DNA of 64,000 nucleotides from Dyadobacter fermentans. GTDB taxonomy: Bacteria > Bacteroidota > Bacteroidia > Cytophagales > Spirosomataceae. This document shows, piece by piece, positions 9,016 through 17,000 of the stretch. The stretch is from the NCBI RefSeq assembly GCF_019924045.1, contig NZ_JAHXBN010000015.1, forward strand, positions 62,001 to 126,000, given 5' to 3'. The notes under the pieces are model-generated. The model made no database searches and was not told where the DNA came from. It saw nothing but the letters and a program-made list of their open reading frames with translations. The position numbers and the translations under genes were made by a program. Each line of letters begins with the position of its first letter. Position 1 is the stretch's first letter.

Positions 9016-9738
9016 ATGAATACCCTGATCAATAAAAAAGTACGGTTCCGGGATCTCGGCCTGATCGACTACCAGGAGGCCTGGGATTACCAGGAGAAAA
9101 TCTTTGCTGAGACGCTGGCGATTAAGACGCAAAACCGGGGCCTGGATGTGGATAACCAGCAAATAACACCTAATTTTCTACTTTTTTGCCAGCACCCTCA
9201 TGTGTATACGTTGGGAAAGAGCGGTAAGCCGGACCATTTATTACTGGCGGAGGATGATTTGGCTGCCAAGCAGGCAAAATACTACAAAATCAACCGGGGT
9301 GGAGACATTACCTACCACGGACCGGGGCAAATTGTGGGCTACCCGATCCTCGACCTCGATAATTTCTTCACGGACATACATGTGTACATGCGTACGCTCG
9401 AAGAAGCGATTATTCTTACATTAGCGGAATACGATGTACAAGCGGGACGCATTGCTGGATTAACGGGTGTATGGATTGATTTTGAGGAGCAGAAAAATCC
9501 GAGAAAGATCTGCGCGCTGGGTGTGAAGGCGAGCCGCTGGGTGACTATGCACGGTTTTGCGCTGAATGTCAATACAGATTTGTCGTATTTCGGGAACATT
9601 GTGCCGTGCGGGATCGATGATAAGGCCGTGACGTCGCTGGCCGCGGAGCTGGGTAGAGAAATAGATTTGGAAGAAGTTTCATTAAAATTAAAAAACCATC
9701 TGGCGCATTTGTTCAGCATGGAATGGGAAGTAGCGTAA
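9016..9738 (+). CDS. lipB: Octanoyltransferase (lipoate biosynthesis)
   Basis: LipB moves the octanoyl group from acyl carrier protein to the lipoyl domains of 2-oxoacid dehydrogenases and the glycine cleavage system. The 240-residue frame has the family motifs: HVYTLGKSG, RGGDITYHGPGQIVGYP with the conserved HGPGQ, KICALGVKASRWVTMHGFALNV with the catalytic-site Lys, and FGNIVPCGI with the acyl-accepting Cys. I took the ATG at 9016 rather than an alternative 39 bp upstream because the extra residues do not look like LipB. Its stop overlaps the start of the next gene by one base. Confidence 0.95.
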   Translation: MNTLINKKVRFRDLGLIDYQEAWDYQEKIFAETLAIKTQNRGLDVDNQQITPNFLLFCQHPHVYTLGKSGKPDHLLLAEDDLAAKQAKYYKINRGGDITYHGPGQIVGYPILDLDNFFTDIHVYMRTLEEAIILTLAEYDVQAGRIAGLTGVWIDFEEQKNPRKICALGVKASRWVTMHGFALNVNTDLSYFGNIVPCGIDDKAVTSLAAELGREIDLEEVSLKLKNHLAHLFSMEWEVA

Positions 9739-10151
9739 TGAAGAAGGATATAATTTTTCACCCTGTGAAGGGAATACAAGTGGCGATTGTACGGAGTACC
9801 AACGACTTGAATGCCGAAGAATGGAACGTGGTCGTGATTAACCGCAACGACGAGCCGGTAACAAGCGTTTTTGTAACTTCAAAAGGTTATAGCAACAGTG
9901 AGTCGGGGACCAATACCGATCAACGTACGTCCACATTAAGGCATTTCTTCCCGGAGATTCCTTCCGGCAGTCACGTGGTGGTGGAACCGATTATGCCCGA
10001 TGTTTTTCATTTGAATAATGAATTCTGGGTAAGCTATTTTATTGGCAGTCAGATTTTTGACAAGAAATTCATATTCGTACCCGACAGCATCGTCGAGGAG
10101 AACATGATGACGATCGATCCACTTGGACTCGAAGGCGTTTTGCACGAGTGA
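9738..10151 (+). CDS. Conserved hypothetical protein coupled to lipB
   Basis: A 137-residue soluble protein without signal peptide or membrane segment. I do not recognise a domain. It is rich in beta-forming stretches (VAIVRSTNDLNAEEWNVVVI, EPVTSVFVTSKGYS, FWVSYFIGSQIFDKKFIFVP), which suggests a beta sandwich. Its ATG uses the last A of the lipB stop (TAATG), so the two are translationally coupled. I chose this start over an ATG 15 bp upstream because of the coupling. It could be a lipoylation helper or an unrelated passenger; nothing in the sequence decides. Confidence 0.75.
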   Translation: MKKDIIFHPVKGIQVAIVRSTNDLNAEEWNVVVINRNDEPVTSVFVTSKGYSNSESGTNTDQRTSTLRHFFPEIPSGSHVVVEPIMPDVFHLNNEFWVSYFIGSQIFDKKFIFVPDSIVEENMMTIDPLGLEGVLHE

Positions 10152-10510
10152 CGGCGGGTTGTGTGGCGGCATGGGTGATGGTCATTAATGGTCAGGTGTG
10201 GTCATCACTAGTCAGGTGTTGTAATGTTTAGTCATTTGTTGCGGTCCGCCGCGCGGTCAAGTATTGTCAGTGAGGCAGGTACTGTAGATGGTATATAGCG
10301 TTATCATTAATTGCTGGTTGGGGTAGTTTGATAAGTTAGCGGTGCTATTGGGTAAATGCATAGAGGTTTAGCTTAAAGCAAGTTGGCATTCTCGGTATTT
10401 TCTATAATATTGAAAATCAACCCAGAACTACTTCCTCTCCTGCATATCAAACTACAAATGACTATACCTGACAATATCTGACCACTACCGACACCTAAAC
10501 ACCACACACT
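10152..10510. repeat. Non-coding region with imperfect GTCA-type terminal inverted repeats
   Basis: This 359-bp gap has no credible gene. The left part (10170-10270) is built of degenerate GTCA-containing units such as GGTCAGGTGTGGTCAT and AGTCATTTGTTG. The right part (10450-10500) has the complementary series: ACAAATGAC (10454-10462) matches GTCATTTGT (10231-10239), and ACCTGAC (10466-10472) matches GTCAGGT (10211-10217). The roughly 180-bp middle is not repetitive. It could be a degenerate MITE-like element. Confidence 0.55.
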
Positions 10511-11245
10511 ATGACCGAAGACTTTAAACGCCGCGCCAAAAATTTACTGCTCCTCGATATTGAAACCGTTTGCTCCCAGGCGAGCTACGATAAGCTTCCC
10601 GAACGAATGCAGAAACTCTGGGACAAAAAGGCCCTTACACTTAAAAAAGGCGAGGATACGACCACGAATGCCGCGTTTTTTTATGACCGCGGTGCCATTT
10701 ACGCCGAGTTCGGAAAGATCATCTGCATTGCGTTCGGTGCCTACTATTGGAACGAAAAAGATGAGATTGCGTTTAAGGTGAGTAGCTTCGCCGGAAACGA
10801 CGAAGTTCAGTTGCTGCTGCAATTCAAGGCGCTGATTGAAAAATACCCCGCCGAACAGTTGATCCTCTGCGCCCACAATGGCAAAGAATTCGACTTCCCG
10901 TTCATTTGCCGACGGATGCTGATCCAGCGCATCGAAATCCCCAAAGCATTACAGATTACGGGTAAAAAACCCTGGGAACTTCTCCACCAGGACACGATGG
11001 ATCTGTGGAAATTCGGTGACTACAAAAGCTACACCTCGCTCGATTTGCTCGCCGCCGTTTTTGATATTCCCGGAAGTAAAAACGAAATGAGTGGCGACCA
11101 GGTAACAAAGGTTTACTACCAAGAAAATGATCTGGCTAAAATTTCGCGATATTGCAGAGAGGACGTGGTAGTGCTGGCACAATTGTATCTTCGGCTACAT
11201 TGCTTTGACCAAATACCCGAACCAAATATCGTAAGGGTAGAATAA
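10511..11245 (+). CDS. PolB-like 3'-5' exonuclease (DEDD superfamily)
   Basis: A 244-residue stand-alone exonuclease resembling the proofreading domain of family-B polymerases. Motif Exo I is LLLLDIETV (Asp, Glu), Exo II is in LILCAHNGKEFDFPFICRRM (His-Asn then Asp), and Exo III is SRYCREDVVVLAQLYLRL with the Tyr-x3-Asp of the DEDDy class. The YAEFGKIICIAFGAYYW segment between them is usual. It probably trims single-stranded DNA in repair. The in vivo substrate is unknown. RNase R follows 78 bp downstream on the same strand. Confidence 0.88.
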   Translation: MTEDFKRRAKNLLLLDIETVCSQASYDKLPERMQKLWDKKALTLKKGEDTTTNAAFFYDRGAIYAEFGKIICIAFGAYYWNEKDEIAFKVSSFAGNDEVQLLLQFKALIEKYPAEQLILCAHNGKEFDFPFICRRMLIQRIEIPKALQITGKKPWELLHQDTMDLWKFGDYKSYTSLDLLAAVFDIPGSKNEMSGDQVTKVYYQENDLAKISRYCREDVVVLAQLYLRLHCFDQIPEPNIVRVE

Positions 11246-11323
11246 CAGCCGGTCGGCGGTCGAAAACAACTGCCCCCAACATAGTCGTTCCGCATAGCGC
11301 GGGACATTTTATACATTGAATAC

Positions 11324-13711
11324 ATGAGAGATAAAAAGAGTAAAAAGAAACCGCAACCCGAAAGAAGAGAGGCCGCTACGCCTCATCATATCGTTTCTTA
11401 CATAGATAATTTAAAGGCCGATATAGCCGCATTCTTCGATTTGAATGCAGAGCATGCATTCCGGCCGTTTGATGTGCACGACCATTTCGGTGTGCACGAC
11501 AAAAAAGTACGGATACTTTTTAATGAGATCCTGCACGAACTGGAACAGGATGGCCGCCTGGTTTACCATAAAAACGGCACCTACACCGCCGTTCCGCTTA
11601 AAACGAAGCCGACCGCGCTCACGGGTCGTGTCGACCGCGTCAATAAGGGCTTCGCTTTCGTCGTGATCGACGGCCGCGACGACGATATTTATGTGGACGC
11701 GGAATTACTGAATGGTGCCTGGGACGGCGATATCGTGCAGATACAGCCCCTTTCACGCAACACGCGTAATTCGCGGTCCCGCAGCGACTCCGGCCGGAAC
11801 CGGACTGAGGGGCGTGTTACCGAAATCGTCGAGCGCTCGAATGCACAGATTGTCGGGATCATTGAGATTAATCCACGCTTCGCGGTCGTGCAGCCCGATA
11901 ACAAGAAGCTTTTCGACCCGATTTTCCTCGAACCCGACGAAGTAGGCGAGGCACACCACGGGGACAAGGTTATTGTAAAAGTGAAAGAATGGCCCACGCG
12001 CAGGAGCCAGGCAGAGGGGGAAATCGTGTCCGTGCTCGGAAAAGCAGGTAACAACGACGTGGAAATGCACGCGATCCTGGCCGAGTTTGGATTACCTTAC
12101 CATTTTCCTGAAATCGTGGAAGCCGAGGCACAGAAAATTCCAGACAAAATTTCCAAAAAGGATATCGCCAAGCGCCGCGACATCCGCGATGTACTCACGT
12201 TCACGATCGACCCTGTTGACGCCAAGGACTTTGATGATGCATTGTCGGTTCGCTACCTCGGTGAAGACGTGGTAGAAGTAGGCGTGCATATTGCGGATGT
12301 TTCGCATTATGTACTACCCGGCACGGAGCTTGAAAAAGAGGCATTTCGCCGCGCCACTTCAGTTTACCTGGTAGACAGGACAGTGCCGATGCTACCCGAA
12401 AAGTTGTCGAATAACCTTTGCTCGCTGCGCCCGAACGAGGACAGACTGGCGTTTTCGGCCATTTTTGAGATTACTTCAAAAGGGAAGTTACTGAAAGAGT
12501 GGTTTGGAAGAACCGTCATCCATTCCGACCGGCGCTTTACATATGAAGAGGCCCAAGCCGTACTCGATTCCGGCGAAGGCGATTTTCCGAAAGAGCTGGA
12601 TACGCTGAATAAACTGGCGAAAGTTTTCAGAAAAGAACGTTTCAAAAAGGGCGCTATCAATTTCGAAACGCCGGAAGTGCGCTTCCGCCTCGATCCCGAA
12701 GGCCGTCCGCTAGGCATTTATACCAAAGAACGCCACGATTCGAACAAGCTGATCGAGGAATTTATGCTGCTCGCCAACAAGCGCGTGGCCGAATATGTGT
12801 ATTCGCTGTCGAAGGGCGAGGATAAAAACACGATGGTGTACCGTATTCATGAAGCGCCCGATCCCGATCGTTTGCAGACATTTGCCAATTTCGTGGCTAA
12901 ACTCGGCTTGAAGCTGGAAGTCGAGGAAGAAGGTAAAATCGCGAAGTCGATGAATGCGATGCTGGCGAAAGTAGAAGGTAAACCCGAGCAAAACCTCATC
13001 GAGTCGCTGGCTGTACGCACCATGGCCAAGGCGCGGTACAGCACTGCGGATCTTGGGCACTTTGGGCTCGCATTCAGGCGGTATTCGCACTTCACATCAC
13101 CCATTCGCCGCTACCCCGACGTGATGGCACACAGGTTGTTACAACATTATCTCGACGGCGGCAGCAATGTCGATAGTGAGCAATATGAGCTTGCTTCGAA
13201 GCATTCCTCCGAACGCGAGCGACTCGCCGCCGAAGCGGAACGGGCTTCGATCAAATACAAGCAGGTTGAGTTTATGAGTATGATGGATCCGGAGAAGGAA
13301 TTCGATGGCATCATTACCGGTGTAACGGAGTTTGGTATTTTCGTGGAAATCACAGAGACTGCTTCCGAAGGTCTAATCCGCATGACCGACCTTGGCGACG
13401 ACTACTACGAACTCGATAAGGATAACTACCGCATTATCGGCCAGCATACCAAGAAGATATATGCATTTGGCGATGCCGTGAAGGTGAAAGTGAAGGAGAC
13501 TAACCTCGCGCGCAGAAGCATGGATTTGTACCTTGCCGGAACCAAGCCGGGGCGTCGGAGCGAATTCAGCCGCCCGAGTTTCGACCGGGATAACGATCGC
13601 CGACCGCGGGACCGCAAGCCGAAGGAGCCGAGAGGTTCGGGGCGTGTGAAGCGGGGCGCTGGGGGAACGGGTGGCGGAAGCTCGGCCAAGGTGAAGCGGC
13701 GGAGACGGTAG
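11324..13711 (+). CDS. rnr: Ribonuclease R
   Basis: A processive 3'-5' exoribonuclease of 795 residues that degrades structured RNA. The domain order is complete: an N-terminal winged helix (about 20-85), cold-shock domains (about 90-230), the RNB catalytic domain (about 265-590) with the hallmark DPVDAKDFDDALSV carrying the metal-binding aspartates, an S1 domain (about 645-725, EFDGIITGVTEFGIFVEITE), and a basic Arg/Lys/Gly-rich tail (about 730-795). Length and order fit the family. The gene appears monocistronic or co-transcribed with the exonuclease upstream. Confidence 0.96.
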   Translation: MRDKKSKKKPQPERREAATPHHIVSYIDNLKADIAAFFDLNAEHAFRPFDVHDHFGVHDKKVRILFNEILHELEQDGRLVYHKNGTYTAVPLKTKPTALTGRVDRVNKGFAFVVIDGRDDDIYVDAELLNGAWDGDIVQIQPLSRNTRNSRSRSDSGRNRTEGRVTEIVERSNAQIVGIIEINPRFAVVQPDNKKLFDPIFLEPDEVGEAHHGDKVIVKVKEWPTRRSQAEGEIVSVLGKAGNNDVEMHAILAEFGLPYHFPEIVEAEAQKIPDKISKKDIAKRRDIRDVLTFTIDPVDAKDFDDALSVRYLGEDVVEVGVHIADVSHYVLPGTELEKEAFRRATSVYLVDRTVPMLPEKLSNNLCSLRPNEDRLAFSAIFEITSKGKLLKEWFGRTVIHSDRRFTYEEAQAVLDSGEGDFPKELDTLNKLAKVFRKERFKKGAINFETPEVRFRLDPEGRPLGIYTKERHDSNKLIEEFMLLANKRVAEYVYSLSKGEDKNTMVYRIHEAPDPDRLQTFANFVAKLGLKLEVEEEGKIAKSMNAMLAKVEGKPEQNLIESLAVRTMAKARYSTADLGHFGLAFRRYSHFTSPIRRYPDVMAHRLLQHYLDGGSNVDSEQYELASKHSSERERLAAEAERASIKYKQVEFMSMMDPEKEFDGIITGVTEFGIFVEITETASEGLIRMTDLGDDYYELDKDNYRIIGQHTKKIYAFGDAVKVKVKETNLARRSMDLYLAGTKPGRRSEFSRPSFDRDNDRRPRDRKPKEPRGSGRVKRGAGGTGGGSSAKVKRRRR

Positions 13712-13764
13712 CTGTTACTTTTTTGATTTTTTACGTCTAAATGGGATAACCAATCCTGTTTCAG

Positions 13765-14136
13765 ATGGAAATCGTTTATAAAGAGGAATCTTACACCGTT
13801 GTTGGTAAATGCATTGAGGTGCATAAAGAGCTAGGCCATGGCTTTCTTGAAATTGTTTACAAGGATGCGCTGGAAATACTTTTTCGGCAAGGAGGCATTT
13901 TTTACGAACGGGAAAAAGAATACCCGGTGTTTTTTAGAGGGATTCTACTACCGCACAAGTTCTTCGCCGACTTCGTTGTGTTTGACAAAATTATTCTTGA
14001 AGTCAAATGTGTTTCTTGCTTGACTGACGAACATGTTGCGCAGACTTTAAACTATTTGAAAGTTTCCGGGAATAAGCTAGGGCTATTGGTGAATTTTGGG
14101 CGCGGGAAGTTAGAATACAAGCGGCTTGTGCTTTAA
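13765..14136 (+). CDS. GxxExxY protein
   Basis: A 123-residue protein of the PD-(D/E)xK-like GxxExxY family. The naming motif is present as GHGFLEIVY (Gly, Glu, Tyr) at about residues 24-32. The core FFADFVVFDKIILEVKCV, with Asp and ExK, is the presumed nuclease-like site, and the family-typical HVAQTLNYLKVSGNKLGLLVNFG follows. The function is unknown. It is followed 5 bp after the stop by a CACGAA/TTCGTG inverted-repeat array. I recall such repeats near members of this family elsewhere, but I could not check that. Confidence 0.9.
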   Translation: MEIVYKEESYTVVGKCIEVHKELGHGFLEIVYKDALEILFRQGGIFYEREKEYPVFFRGILLPHKFFADFVVFDKIILEVKCVSCLTDEHVAQTLNYLKVSGNKLGLLVNFGRGKLEYKRLVL

Positions 14137-14141
14137 TTTGA

Positions 14142-14201
14142 TGCCACGAAGACACGAATTAAACACGAAGAGCATTCGTGAATATTCGTGCCTTCGTGGC
14201 A
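14142..14201. repeat. Nested CACGAA/TTCGTG inverted repeat
   Basis: The outer arms 14142-14159 and 14184-14201 pair with a single mismatch (TGCCACGAAGaCACGAAT). A nested hairpin CACGAA-5 nt-TTCGTG lies at 14164-14180. Two CACGAA units face two TTCGTG units in 60 bp. It may act as a terminator for the GxxExxY gene or be the end of a small mobile element. Confidence 0.75.
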
Positions 14202-14224
14202 TTCAAAATAAACGAAGCTACTCA

Positions 14225-15124
14225 ATGATCCGAAAACTAGGCTACCTGCTACTTACATTCGCTATTTCATTTACCACCAAAGCCCAGAAAAGCAACAAAG
14301 ACAAAGAAGAATGGCAATCCCTCTTCAATGGCAAAGACCTCACCGGCTGGGACGTGAAAATTGCAGGGCACAAGGTGAATGACAACTACAAAAACACCTT
14401 CCTCGTCGAGGATAACATGATCCGGGTAAACTACAAGGAATACGATAAGTTCACGACCGAATACGGCCATATGTACTACAACAAGCCCTATTCACATTAC
14501 AAAATCAGACTTCAATACCGCTTCACCGGCAACCAGGTACCCGGCGGAGCATCATGGAATGTGCGGAATAGCGGCATTATGCTGCATTCGCAGTCCGCAG
14601 CCAGCCTCGGGCTCGACCAGGATTTCCCGATTTCGCTGGAAATGCAGTACCTCGGTGGCCTCAATGCGGGCGAGCGCAACACGGGGAACCTCTGCACACC
14701 CGGCACGATCGTCGATATTGACGGCAAGCTGGCCGAAGCGCATTGCATTGATTCCAATTCCAAAACCTACAATGGCGACCAATGGGTGGATGCCGAGGCG
14801 ATCGTGCTCGGCGATTCGATCGTTTACCATATGATCGGCGGCGATACGGTGCTCGTTTACACCAATCCACGCATTGGTGGCGGTTATGTCGGTAAAAACC
14901 ACACGTTCAAGGACGGCAAAGTGGGTAACGAGGCCGAATGGATCAAAAAGGACGGCACGAAGCTTGGCAGCGGCTATATTGCGTTGCAGGCGGAAAGTCA
15001 CCCGATCGATTTCCGGAATATCGAATTGCTCAACCTGAAAGGCTGTATGGACCCGAAAGCGACGAACTACAAGTCGTATTACGTAGCGGCCGACAACTCA
15101 ACCTGTAAGTATAAAAAGAAATAA
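14225..15124 (+). CDS. DUF1080 family exported protein (3-keto-glycoside hydrolase-like)
   Basis: A predicted periplasmic hydrolase of the DUF1080 / 3-keto-disaccharide hydrolase family, with a concanavalin-like beta sandwich. The 299 residues start with a signal peptide (MIRKLGYLLLTFAISFTTKAQ), then the family opening EWQSLFNGKDLTGWDVK, NSGIMLHSQ and DFPISLEMQYLGG, and a typical end IALQAESHPIDFRNIELLNL. A short C-terminal tail (CMDPKATNYKSYYVAADNSTC), with two cysteines, resembles small calcium-binding tails. I took the ATG at 14225 because it opens the signal peptide. It probably acts on oxidised glycosides, in line with the dehydrogenase and isomerase at 3.9-7.8 kb. Confidence 0.88.
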   Translation: MIRKLGYLLLTFAISFTTKAQKSNKDKEEWQSLFNGKDLTGWDVKIAGHKVNDNYKNTFLVEDNMIRVNYKEYDKFTTEYGHMYYNKPYSHYKIRLQYRFTGNQVPGGASWNVRNSGIMLHSQSAASLGLDQDFPISLEMQYLGGLNAGERNTGNLCTPGTIVDIDGKLAEAHCIDSNSKTYNGDQWVDAEAIVLGDSIVYHMIGGDTVLVYTNPRIGGGYVGKNHTFKDGKVGNEAEWIKKDGTKLGSGYIALQAESHPIDFRNIELLNLKGCMDPKATNYKSYYVAADNSTCKYKKK

Positions 15125-15170
15125 CCGGCATCACCAGGGCAATAAAACCTGATTGATTTTCGGTTTTTTA

Positions 15171-15178
15171 TATTTTTG
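15171..15178 (+). promoter_or_regulatory. Possible -7 box of gldG
   Basis: TATTTTTG matches TAnnTTTG and lies 61 bp upstream of the gldG start. Transcription would begin near 15183, at the foot of the hairpin 15182-15211. Confidence 0.5.
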
Positions 15179-15181
15179 CAG

Positions 15182-15211
15182 GAATGGACGGTTCGTCTGA
15201 ATCGTCCATTC
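15182..15211 (+). promoter_or_regulatory. Hairpin in the gldG 5' leader
   Basis: GAATGGACG (15182-15190) and CGTCCATTC (15203-15211) form a perfect 9-bp stem with a 12-nt loop. No T-run follows, so it does not look like a terminator of the gene upstream. It sits where the gldG mRNA should begin. Confidence 0.55.
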
Positions 15212-15238
15212 TTCGTTTATAAATCAGCCTTTGTGCTA

Positions 15239-16891
15239 ATGAAAAACACCATTACCCGGTTTGTACTGCTCGTGGTTGTCCTCGCCGGGATCAACTGGCT
15301 GGCTTCGTCTTTCTTTTTCCGGTGGGACCTTACCGAGGATCAGCGGTATAGTATTTCCGATGCTACCAAACAACTTTTGGGAAGTCTGGAACGAGACGTA
15401 ATCGTGAATGTCTATCTCTCCGGCGACTTTCCGGCAGGCTTCGAACGCCTCGAAAGTGCCACACGGGAGACCTTGGAGGAGTTTAAAACCTATGCCAATG
15501 GTCACCTGATCGTCAACTACTCCGATCCTTCCCACGCTACCAGCGAAGAGCAGCGGCAGAAACAATACATGAGCCTCATCGAGCGCGGGCTGAACCCTAC
15601 CAATGTTTTCGCGAACGAGGATGGCAAACGCACCGAAAAAATCATTTTCCCTGGTGTAATCGTGCAGGCCGACACGCTGTCGGTGCCAGTGCAGCTGTTA
15701 AAAGGGAATAAAGCGAGTACGCCGGAGGAACAATTGAACCAATCCTACGAGGGCGTCGAGTTTGAACTAGCGTCGGCGATACGCGTACTGGCGAACCCCC
15801 AGCGGAAAAAAGTAGGGCTTGTGGTAAGCCATACGAAAATTTCCCCTGCCCGTTTGAGCGATATTATTGCGACAATTCAGCAGAGCTACGACGTATTTCT
15901 AGACATGAACAACCCGGAATCCTATGAGGGACTGGACGCATTGATCGTCATGAAACCCGACAGCGCGTTTTCCGAGGATGAAAAATACAAGCTCGATCAA
16001 TATGTGGTAGGCGGCGGCAAAGCGATCTTTTTTATGGATGGAGCCAAGGTCGACAGCGTGAGTCTCGACGGCAATTACGCCCAGCCACTCGATTTGAACC
16101 TCGGTGATTTGTTCTTTAAATGGGGTATCAGACTGAATACCAATCTCGTAAAAGATCTTAACTGCGCGCAAATCCTGCTGAATGTGGGTAATGTAGGTGA
16201 CAATCCGGAGATTCGCCCGATGCCCTGGCGCTTTTTTCCGCTGCTGAATAATTTCGGCACACATACCGTCACCCGTAACCTGAATGCGGTTTACACAAGG
16301 TTTTTGAGCTCGATCGACACCGTCGGCGGCGCGAATACCATTGCCAAAACGCCTTTGCTAATGACCTCGCCTTATACGCAGCTCGTGAATGCGCCCGCGC
16401 TCGTGGGTTATAACGAAGCGCGTAAGGATCCACAGCCTTCGGAATACCGTTCGGGGGTCAAACTAGCTGGGGTATTGCTCGAAGGATCATTCGTTTCGCT
16501 GTTTCAAAACCGCATTCTGCCCGGTGATCCGCGCGCTGCAAAGTTCAAGCCCAGTGGTAGTGCCGGTAAGGTGATTATCTGCTCCGATGGCGACCTCATC
16601 GTGAACGATTATGATTATAAAAGGAATGCACCCCTACCACTCGGTTACGACCGTGTGACGAAGCAGACCTTCGGCAATAAGGATTTCGTACTCCACGCGT
16701 TGGATTACATGACCGACGCCAATGGTTTGATCAATGCACGCGGCAAACAGATCGCGATCCGGGCTTTGGATAAAATCCAGATTCAAGAGAACCGGAAGTT
16801 CTGGCAGGCACTTAATTTGCTGCTGCCTGTCGTGCTAATCGGCCTTTTTGGTGCAGCGAGATATTACCTTCGCATCAGAAAATTTGGGTGA
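15239..16891 (+). CDS. gldG: Gliding-motility ABC transporter-associated protein GldG
   Basis: GldG works with GldA and GldF in an ABC complex linked to gliding motility in Bacteroidota. The 550-residue protein has an N-terminal membrane helix (FVLLVVVLAGINWLASSFFF), then the GldG/ABC-type periplasmic region (SDATKQLLGSLERDVIVNVYLSG begins it; PGVIVQADTLSVPVQLLKGN is typical), and a C-terminal helix (FWQALNLLLPVVLIGLFGAARYY) with a short basic end. The ATG at 15239 was preferred over an upstream frame opening at 15176, which would be translated from the leader hairpin. The next gene is dnaN, an order I recall from other gliding Bacteroidota. gldF, which usually precedes gldG, is not here. Confidence 0.9.
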   Translation: MKNTITRFVLLVVVLAGINWLASSFFFRWDLTEDQRYSISDATKQLLGSLERDVIVNVYLSGDFPAGFERLESATRETLEEFKTYANGHLIVNYSDPSHATSEEQRQKQYMSLIERGLNPTNVFANEDGKRTEKIIFPGVIVQADTLSVPVQLLKGNKASTPEEQLNQSYEGVEFELASAIRVLANPQRKKVGLVVSHTKISPARLSDIIATIQQSYDVFLDMNNPESYEGLDALIVMKPDSAFSEDEKYKLDQYVVGGGKAIFFMDGAKVDSVSLDGNYAQPLDLNLGDLFFKWGIRLNTNLVKDLNCAQILLNVGNVGDNPEIRPMPWRFFPLLNNFGTHTVTRNLNAVYTRFLSSIDTVGGANTIAKTPLLMTSPYTQLVNAPALVGYNEARKDPQPSEYRSGVKLAGVLLEGSFVSLFQNRILPGDPRAAKFKPSGSAGKVIICSDGDLIVNDYDYKRNAPLPLGYDRVTKQTFGNKDFVLHALDYMTDANGLINARGKQIAIRALDKIQIQENRKFWQALNLLLPVVLIGLFGAARYYLRIRKFG

Positions 16892-16921
16892 CAACGCGGC
16901 TGGCCCTTTCGTAATTTTTTA

Positions 16922-16929
16922 TACTTTTG
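16922..16929 (+). promoter_or_regulatory. Possible -7 box of dnaN
   Basis: TACTTTTG matches TAnnTTTG exactly and lies 71 bp upstream of the dnaN start codon. Confidence 0.5.
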
Positions 16930-17000
16930 TTCCCTACAAAAAAGTTTTTCCGGAATCTTCCGCATATAAATCTATCAACTAAACACTTACGTCACGAATT

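Noticed and set aside
8836..9162. N-terminal extension of the antitoxin gene to 9162
   Set aside because: It would overlap lipB on the other strand and include the promoter and palindrome; the sequence has no domain character.
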